This document shows, piece by piece, positions 1 to 8,100 of a DNA stretch of 10,992 bases. Below the pieces are notes generated by a model. It ran no database searches and had not been told where the DNA came from. It saw nothing but the letters and a program-made list of their open reading frames with translations. How positions within the stretch are numbered: the first letter of the stretch is position 1; every line of letters begins with the position of its first letter. The translations under genes were made by a program, and so were the position numbers. The DNA comes from Phoronis pallida (lineage: Eukaryota > Phoronida > Phoronidae), in the NCBI GenBank assembly GCA_028565715.1, contig JAOXYC010219683.1, positions 1 through 10,992 of the forward strand, written 5' to 3'.

Positions 1-2
1 CA

Positions 3-170
3 TTCTTTTTTCATCTCCGTCTGAAACACATTGGAGGCTTTGAGAGTATGTCACCGGAAGCAGAAGTTTCGATGACATCACTTTCATTCCCTATTAAGCC
101 AACAGGCCTGAGTAATGGAAACATTTTTGCAAGATGTAATCCTGAGCATAAACCCAAAACAGATGGGTAG
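3..170 (+). other. Possible terminal coding exon of an upstream gene
   Basis: An open frame runs from the window edge for 55 codons to TAG at 168-170. It reads as ordinary protein (for example SMTSLSFPIKPTGLSNGN) but I do not recognise a family. An AATAAA lies 140 bases after the stop (310-315), which would fit a 3' UTR. An open stretch of this length can occur by chance, and it could equally be intron of the MRL gene. Confidence 0.25.
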
Positions 171-1353
171 TTTGTACTATGGCTAAAGGTGGTACCAATT
201 ACACTGACTGATTATGCTGTATTTGTTTTCAACTCTTAGTCAATGGCTAATTTATTTTCAAATATTTTTTTTTGGAAAAACAGTCAATTTAACTAATTGC
301 CTTTATTAAAATAAACAAAAGGACAAATCCTCTATGTATCGCTACCAGCATACTTGTATATTTATTTATGCTTTTAAGCATTTAAAAATTATTAAATTTT
401 TAAGTCTATTTTTCTGACCATAATGGCCTTTGTTGTGTATTGATTGAATATCAATGTCTTGAGAAACCATTTACTCACATGAATCAAAAAGTCGCTTTTC
501 CAATCATTTTTTGAGTCATTTACCCCCCCCCCCACATGGGCAGAAAATTAGCTTGATAATGTTATCATAGGTGGATCTCCAATAATAAAAGAAATAGTTC
601 AAGCATAACTAACTAATGCTGTTATATGTCTGGGATCATGCTATGTCAATAATGTACAATTCTCACTTGGTTGTAATAAGCTATTTTCGCAGCTCGTTTT
701 TTAGTTCTCGTTGTCCTGAGCTGTTGTTTTTTGCATAATAAGGATGAGTCGGTTTTAAACCTTCAAGGATGCTGTTGCTATTGATTGATGGTAAATTAAT
801 CACTTTTAAAAACAGCTTTTGATTGATTGGTAAGTTTTGAATCCAAATTATGGAATATCTAAACTTTACCTTAGTTTTGCACTTTCTGTATTTATTGCCA
901 AAAATGGTTGGTTGCATAAAAACTAAAATTCTTTGCCATATTCTGACCAATGAAAGGGTTTTACCTAATTCTTCTAAGATCTGTTTTTAAAGTATGTGTA
1001 TTCAAAGTTTACTATAATTTTTTTCTGATAATGAGCATGGTTTGCCTTGAACTACTCCGCTGGTCTTAATTTATAAATACCTTGTGGTACATTTGAAAAT
1101 GTCCTTGTAAGCTGTGTTTATAAACAGAGGCTATTTGTAATTCCATTTGTGTTGGGAAATTAAACAGTGTTTTTTATAAACGACAAAATAATGGGTTTTG
1201 AAGTAAACTTGTCACAGCTTCTTGAGAAATGTGGCCTGGTTTACTTTTTGCTGTACATTTTCTGATGGATAGGTGCAATGTGAGTATAGACTGATTTAGC
1301 CAAGTCAAAACAACAGTGCGAATGACCATGCCAAAAAACAAAAAAGTTTGTTA
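171..1353. other. AT-rich noncoding stretch
   Basis: No coding signal is seen on either strand. It holds an AATAAA at 310-315, a run of 11 C at 523-533 and many short A/T runs. The minus-strand open frame within 681-950 has a low-complexity composition and no recognisable motif. It is either intergenic DNA or the first intron of the MRL gene, which needs a noncoding 5' exon somewhere upstream of 2026. Confidence 0.5.
523..533 (+). repeat. Poly-C run (11)
   Basis: A homopolymer of 11 C in AT-rich sequence; a second run of 12 C lies at 7014-7025. Such runs are length-variable and error-prone in sequencing. Confidence 0.9.
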
Positions 1354-1704
1354 AGCTAGCTTTACATGCACACACCTAGCGCAGATATTGCGTAACATTC
1401 GCTTTGCGCGAATGATGTGTAGGTGTGTGGGTGTTGTTTCAGCAACATTCACGCCAGCAACATTCGCGATGAACATTATTCATGTTTGATCTTTTTTTAC
1501 CCTGAGCAACATTCGTGTAGCTGTGCGGGGAACCAGCGTGATTGCAGCTCAACTTTTTATCAGTGCGCGAGGCGTTGTTCATTTTAAAAAACCTTCCATT
1601 GTGTATAAAGCTTTTAACGTTGCAACATTGGCGACACAGTGTATGGGCTACAAACTTGCCGCGAATGTTTCGCAACATTCACGCCAGGTGTGCGGGAAGC
1701 TTTA
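1354..1704. mobile_element. Terminal-inverted-repeat element with internal CAACATTCGCG repeats (putative non-autonomous DNA transposon)
   Basis: About 45 bases at each end are imperfect inverted copies. The left reads GCACACACCTAGCG...ATTGCGTAACATTCGC and the reverse complement of the right reads GCACACCTGGCG...GTTGCGAAACATTCGC. Inside are further copies of a CAACATTCGCG-like motif on both strands (near 1396, 1443, 1457, 1506, 1623 and 1673). The segment is richer in GC and CpG than its surroundings and has no coding frame with recognisable domains. Repeated subterminal motifs are typical of transposase-binding sites. No clear target-site duplication was found, so the outer ends are approximate. 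Confidence 0.55.
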
Positions 1705-2025
1705 GTGAGTAGATTGTCATCAAAAATAGGTCATCATCATCTGATGCAGTCAATATTTTTTGTAATCATTTTGTCATCTCTCCAGTATTTCAAGGATACT
1801 GATAAGTACAAGATTATAAATTAATGGCAATTTTTATGATCTCTGTTTATTTGTTTAATTTTTCACTTAGAGATGTCTTCAAGGAAAAGTAAAATGAATC
1901 TGGACAATGAAATGGTTTCTGCCCTTTGCACATGAAGTTTTTGTAATGTCCATTTGCCCAAAGTCGAAAAAAAATATTCACTGTGGTTGAACTGCATTCT
2001 TAATTGTATATTCATTTGTTTTCAG
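1705..2025. other. Noncoding sequence before MRL exon 1
   Basis: AT-rich, with no gene seen. It ends in the pyrimidine-rich acceptor TTCATTTGTTTTCAG at 2025, so at least its right part is intron following an unseen 5' noncoding (or coding) exon. Confidence 0.6.
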
Positions 2026-2033
2026 TAGTTGCC

Positions 2034-2117
2034 ATGAACATGAACGGTGCGGATGAAGCCGGTGATCCTGACAATGACCTTGACCTTTGGCTGGGTCAGC
2101 TTAATGACCTTCAAGAG
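2034..2117 (+). CDS. MRL gene, coding exon 1: start codon and first talin-binding-type helix
   Basis: Encodes residues 1-28. The exon itself starts at 2026 after TTTGTTTTCAG; the first in-frame ATG is at 2034 in the context GCCATGA, and another ATG codon follows at residue 3. The acidic lead (DEAGDPDNDLD) is followed by LWLGQLNDLQE, which has the same spacing of hydrophobic residues as the N-terminal talin-binding helix of RIAM (LLGEMDLLTQSL) and of Lamellipodin (WLGELDKLTQSL). The donor is GAG|GTAATT, phase 0. The ATG at 2004 lies before the acceptor and is probably intronic. Confidence 0.88.
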
Positions 2118-5100
2118 GTAATTATTAATTTCACTTATAAAAGTCATTTTGTTTTTGGCGGGTTATGGGCTTGTTTGGATGTTCAGGCTTGGATAATTTG
2201 CCACCTGACATGGTTCATTTGCAGACCGATGTATAGCCAGTGCGCTTAGGCCGCAGTCAATGTGCGATTTGAAATGATAATAAACTTTAAGTTTTTGTTG
2301 CTTAAAGATACTGTCTCCTCGTTGGTGAAGATCTGGGGTCAAAATTCAAATCAACTAGAAATTGTGTGTATTCAGTCCTTTGATAAATATAATTAACATG
2401 CATCATTGTCAAAAAATTCAAAAAAATCAGTAAAGGGGTGAATTTGAGATCTTTGTATCCAAAAAAACCTTGTTGTCCGACAAGGTTTTTCGAAATTTAC
2501 ACCTTTTTAGGATAACAAGCTCAAATTTACCCTTTGCCGATTTTTTTCACTAAAATGCAGGTTAATTATATTCATCAAAGGACTCGTACACACAATTTCT
2601 AATTGATTTGAATTTTGACCCCAGATCCTCACCAACGAGGAGACAGTATCTTTAATATGTTCATTTTTAAAAAATAACCAAAACATTTTTTTGTCATAGA
2701 GCTAAATACAACAGAGAGGATGTCATGACATATATGTAATGAGCTTTGAGCTGGCTTAAGCAGTCTTTGATGTGTTTATGTCATGGCAAACCTCAAAAAT
2801 GTTTCTAGGTCATAAGACTTCCTGCTTCAGAGTTCTGGGTGTTAACAGTCATTGTAGCTCTTGTTGGGAGATTGTGGTCTTTTCTCCCTCGCTTCAATAC
2901 TTGGTTTTAATGACATGAGAGTTCAGTAGACTTGTGTTAATTGTGCGGTTATTTTTGCACATTTTCAATCAACGATCTGTCCAGGTTGGTATATGTTCAT
3001 TGCTGTAAACTGCCGAGTTTGCTTGTCTAGTCACAGTCAGGAAATCTTGTATGATTATTGTGGAAGGGGTAGTGATGTTTGCATAGCATATGTTGTAAGG
3101 TGAATCACCTGGCTGCATGGTTCCAAATGGCAACACTTAAAAGTACAAAAATAACACAAATATATTTAGGTCCATGTCGACATGGACCTATAAACATGTT
3201 TGTGTTATTCTTCAAATTCATCTTAATGTTATGGCCAAAAACTAAATTAAAAGTAGAAACCAAACCAACCCTGAAAGTCTATTCTCATACATTTCATGAG
3301 AGACAGTTTGACCTATAAGTCTCCAATTCAAGGGGCCCCCATTGAAAACATTATTTGAGGCTTGAAAATTGCTTGGTCACTTTGTTTTCTAAATGGTTTG
3401 TGTAAAAACATTTATCGTATTTGTTGTAAAAAAGATGATGGCAGTGTTGAACAGTTTCATTAACAAAGCTCATAACCTTCATCTAGATGGCGTTACTGAC
3501 CAGATGAAATATCTGCACTGACGTACCAGATATAAGTGAGATCAATTGTAAGAAATACAAACGAGATAGTACCGGTAATAAGATTTGCCAATGGAGTATG
3601 GTTTTATTGTGTAAAAGAAACGAATGAAATGCCATTCATCAATGTTTGATAATGTTACATTCATACTTACTAAGCAATGAATCACTAAATTTCAACCAGT
3701 TGAGTAAAAACATATAGATTTAAGAAGAATGCATCAACCTGCTTAAAAAATAGAATCACAAAACAGATGCTTAAATTCAGCAAAACGTTGTGATGTCTAC
3801 ATGAAGTGTACAACTCGGGCCAATGGTCTGTAAGTGGGTGGATACACATGAGTAAACTAGAATGAAACATTACACATTAATTTTAATTCTCACATGAAAC
3901 TGCCAGTGAGAGAAACTTATTAAAATTATAATTAACAAGCAACTTTCTAAGTATGGCAGCACTATTGATTCACATGGATTTTTTATCTGTTTTGAACAAA
4001 TCTATCTGTTGCATACAAAGCCTTGAAAATTGGTTCAATCCATGGTTGTTATTTTTAAAAAGTTGATTTCATCTACTGGTTTTTCCTGTTTTTTTAATTA
4101 GTTTTGGCCTGAACAGTCATTAGCAAATTTGATTTTGGTCATGTTTACTATGAAAAGGGAATTAATAAGTGTGTGTGTGTGTATTACCCACTTCCTTTTC
4201 TGAAGGAGTGTATAGCACCATTGTCTTGTAATGTGGTTCCTTTTTTCATAATCTAAACCAAGGAACTCTGTTTAACAATGGGCTTTGTCAGATTAATTGT
4301 GGTCAATTTCATACTTTTTACCTGTTTGATCATTATGAACCTCTGAAATGAAAATTTTTAAGCTAAACTAATCTTCAATTGGTCTGAGGAATGTCAAGAC
4401 ATTTTTCTCAGAATTTTGTTAACAGACATATGAACTTTTATGAGACATGAATGTGCTATTATTTGAATATGATTTCTGGCCTTGTTGGGTTGTATAGCCC
4501 CAACATTTCATCAAGAATTTTGTGTAATATTATATAATTTATCAGCTGATCTTATGTCATGTTTATTTAAAGATACTGTCTCCTCGTTGGTGAGGATCTG
4601 GGATCAAAATTCAACTCAACTAGAAATTGTGTGTACCAGTCCTTTGATGAATATAATTAACCTGCATCTTCGTAAAAAAATTCAAAAAAAATCCGTAGAG
4701 GGGTAAATTTGAGGTTTTTATCCTAAAAAAGTGTAAATTTCGAAAACCTTGTCGGACAACAAGGTTTTTTTGGATACAGAGATCTCAAATTTTTTTGAAT
4801 TTTTTTACTATGATGCAGGTTAATTATTTTCATCAAAGCACTCATACACAACATTTCTAGTTGATTTGAATTTTGACCCAGATCCTCACCAACGAGGAGA
4901 CAGTATCTTTAAGAATACAGATAAGATGTAACTTTTGGAAAGAAAGTCAATATAAGTTCAACAATATATTGCACCTTCGGCCAATAAATGTCCACATTTC
5001 ATCAAAATTGGGTAAATCCAAAATTTTAACCTTTGCTGATAGTCTTTTAAGACTATCAGCAAAGGTTAAAATGTTTGTTTGTTTTTGTTTGGGAGCTCAC

Positions 5101-8100
5101 TTACACGCACTATAAATGAAATAATTCTGAAAACCACAAATTTTTACAGATTTTTTTTAAATTTGAAAGATGCTACTATGTAGAGGTTTCTAATGTTGAA
5201 CAGTATACACAATTATATTGATTAGCTAAAAAGTTCACTTTCTTGGGGAGATACTTGTGGAGATGGTCAGAAGCTAGTGATTTTTTTAACGTCATAAATT
5301 ATGGGAGTGAATGAACGATTTAGTCCATTGCATAATGTTATTGGTGGTTTTATTATGTTTTACAAACTTTTCTATGATAATGAGAGCTTCGGCTGTATTT
5401 TACAGGACCTTGGTGCAACTACACTTCCGCCACCTAGTGTAAATACAAGGAAGCAGTTAAACCCAACACAAACTATGGATAGTTTTGGAAGTTCAAGCAT
5501 GCAGGGGACTGATGGTTTGTAGTTCACTTAACTTCAACATATCGTCAAAAACATTTTTTGAAAAATGTTTTGCAATTCTCATTATTGTTCAAAAGTGCTG
5601 AAGAGTCTTGGGCTTGTATGTCTACGATAATTCAAGTTTTTTCTCCGGGAAGTTTGAAGAAATATGAAGGTTACCACATTCTTGAAGATTGCTTCCCAGG
5701 GTGAAGTTCATTTTGACGATGTATTCTTTATTATACAACTGACTTTTCGTGAAACTCCGATATCTCCAGTGCATGTACTGTATTGCCTGCCACTAACTTC
5801 AATATTTTATAGAAAATCCAACAAATACTCCTCAACTGATACTTTTTCTAGAAAGTATTTATTGGAGACTCAGTGTAGGCCCAGTCCTGAAACATTTTGT
5901 GAATTTTCCATGTTGTTTGCAGATAATGAAGATATAGACCTGGATGCACTGTTAGGAGAGTTATGTAACATTGAGAGCCAGCTGAACACAACTACAGGAG
6001 AACTCACGGATGCCTTACACGTTAAAGAGAAACCACCGCCACCAGTCAAACCTAAACCTACGATGGTAGAACCTGCCAGCGGACCGATTGACATTAGCTT
6101 CCTTGATGATGATCTTGCAGATTTTTCCTCTGAAATTGACATTGTTAAAATGGCATTTGGAATATCAAGTGATTCCATTGGTGCTAGTAGTTCTGCTGAT
6201 GGTGGCCAACCATTGCCACCACCATCTTTAGACATGAGACCGAAAGACTTGCCCGTAACCTCACGGTCTACACCCAATGTAGAAGCGAATCATTCTTTAG
6301 AGACACAAAATGAGCAAATGGGAATTTATAATGCAAATGAAACTGTAGTTCAGCAGCAAGGTCAAAGGTTAGATTATGGAGATCATGATGTTTCAGTTCA
6401 GCAAGGTCATAGGTCAAGTTTAGGTCAAAATGCTGTGCATGCTAGGCCAGTTCAAAATGTCAGCGCAAAATCTGGTCAGTATGTTGAGGAGCTTGATGGT
6501 CTCGAAGATGAAGATGAGGAGCCTATTGTGAATAGTTATCAAAGTCACCAAGCTGTGGTGCATGAAGGTCAGAGGTCGGAGGTTGCAAGGTCACACAGTA
6601 TTCAGGATGACTCATCATGTTCAGATTCAATGTCGCTTATGTCTGGAAGTTCAGGAATATCTGGAGAATGTAGTCAGATGTCCCAGGTAAGTAGGGTTTG
6701 TACATAGAAGACAGTTCAGTATGATCATAGAAGAACAGATCCACAACTGAACTTCATGAAGCATGAAAAACGAGATGGTTGTGCGTATTTCAAACCAAAG
6801 TCTCAAACCGGAAGTGAAATGGTACCTTCTTCTCAAAACCAATGTATGGAACCGAGGCAAACAAATTTTTCTACTTCGCAAGACAAACCATCACGCCAAG
6901 CATAAGTTGTGGATCTGTTCTTCTATTTATCTATGGTATGATGTATCAAACTGTCCCACATATCGTACCTTGAAAATGCTCCCAAGTAACTTTTTATTAC
7001 ATTTTAGTTAGCGCCCCCCCCCCCCATGCTACTTAATCATAAACTGAACTGTAGCCTTCAAGAAACCTTTGTTTTCCACTTTTTCCTTTTTGCAGATATA
7101 TGCAAGAATGTTATCAATGTTAGAGAAAATGGAGTGATAACTAAAAAAGACAAAAAATTAATACAAAAAGGTGATGTACATTCTTTAGGAGGTGTTCACT
7201 TATTAGGTCGATTACGGTCTTTGAAATAGATATATTTAATTTAAACTTTTTAGGCTGAACAAGAGCAGTTAATCAAACAAGAGAAAATAAAGGTTGCAAT
7301 GGAAAAAATGAAGGAGGCAAATATTAAGAAGGTAAGAAATTCATCCGGGATTGGTAAGTTGTCTCGGCATAGAATTATGCATCAATTGCTTCAATGGAAG
7401 CCCTGGCTTTTCTGTTTGAAATCTGTCTGTTTAAACTTGAATGAAAAATGTAATGACCATATATTTGTTTAAAATATTGTATATCAACAAAAACTGATGC
7501 AATGGGAAAGATAATAGTTATCAAAAGCTGTTCCTCAACCTTCTCAATAAAAGCTAAAAAAAAAAATTATTTGTCAGAATATACAGTGCACATATTATTT
7601 TAATCTCAGTATACATTTCATCATTACTACTTTGGATTTAATCCTCACTACTATTTCTTTCAACAGTTGTTTGCAAGAATATTTGCTGAAGATGGGAGCA
7701 CTAAAAGCATCATGGCCGACGATACAATGAACTGTCGAGATGTTCTGAATACAATACTAGAAAAGAATCACTACCAAGATGACATATCATGGTCTCTTAT
7801 TGAAGAGATACCTGAACTATACATGGGTTTGTATGAAGATTTAATTTGATAATTACTGGAATTTACATTAAAAACACAACGTTGTGTAAAATGAGAAATA
7901 TCCATGCTGTTTACCTTGGGTTTGTTCAATTTTGCATTACTTAGCCAAACAAATGAACTTGAAAGAAGCATTTTATTATGTATATTTAGGACAAGTCTCA
8001 TACATTCAATGCTTAAATGTATGAATACAGAAGCTCCAAACATAATTGATGTTTTCCAGGAGACTTAAAAATGGAGTCCATGCATATAGTCCAGTTAAAA

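Larger units (their letters stand above)
6687..7253. other. Intron 3, with a 22-bp inverted repeat and an exon-like stretch
   Basis: 567-nt phase 0 intron. It contains an exact 22-bp inverted repeat (6727-6748 with 6905-6926), an open stretch in the exon 3 frame (6708-6901), a run of 12 C at 7014-7025, and a 75-nt stretch (7096-7170) bordered by plausible splice sites. Confidence 0.6.

Noticed and set aside
1439-1824. Overlapping open frames on both strands
   Set aside because: They fall within or run out of the repeat-rich inverted-repeat element and lack protein-like features.
2004-2033. Upstream in-frame ATG at 2004 as the start codon
   Set aside because: It precedes the TTTGTTTTCAG acceptor and is probably intronic; the residues it would add (MYIHLFSVVA) have no family similarity.
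5023-5072. miRNA precursor
   Set aside because: The stem is perfect with a 2-nt loop and is too short for a typical precursor; a foldback or template-switch origin is more likely.
4482-5115. Two + strand open frames
   Set aside because: Both run across the ends of the palindromic element (copy 2) or the perfect hairpin; the sequence is explained by repeats.
5870-6277. 135-codon minus-strand open frame
   Set aside because: It lies opposite exon 3, which has clear MRL homology; it is an antisense shadow with no recognisable domain.
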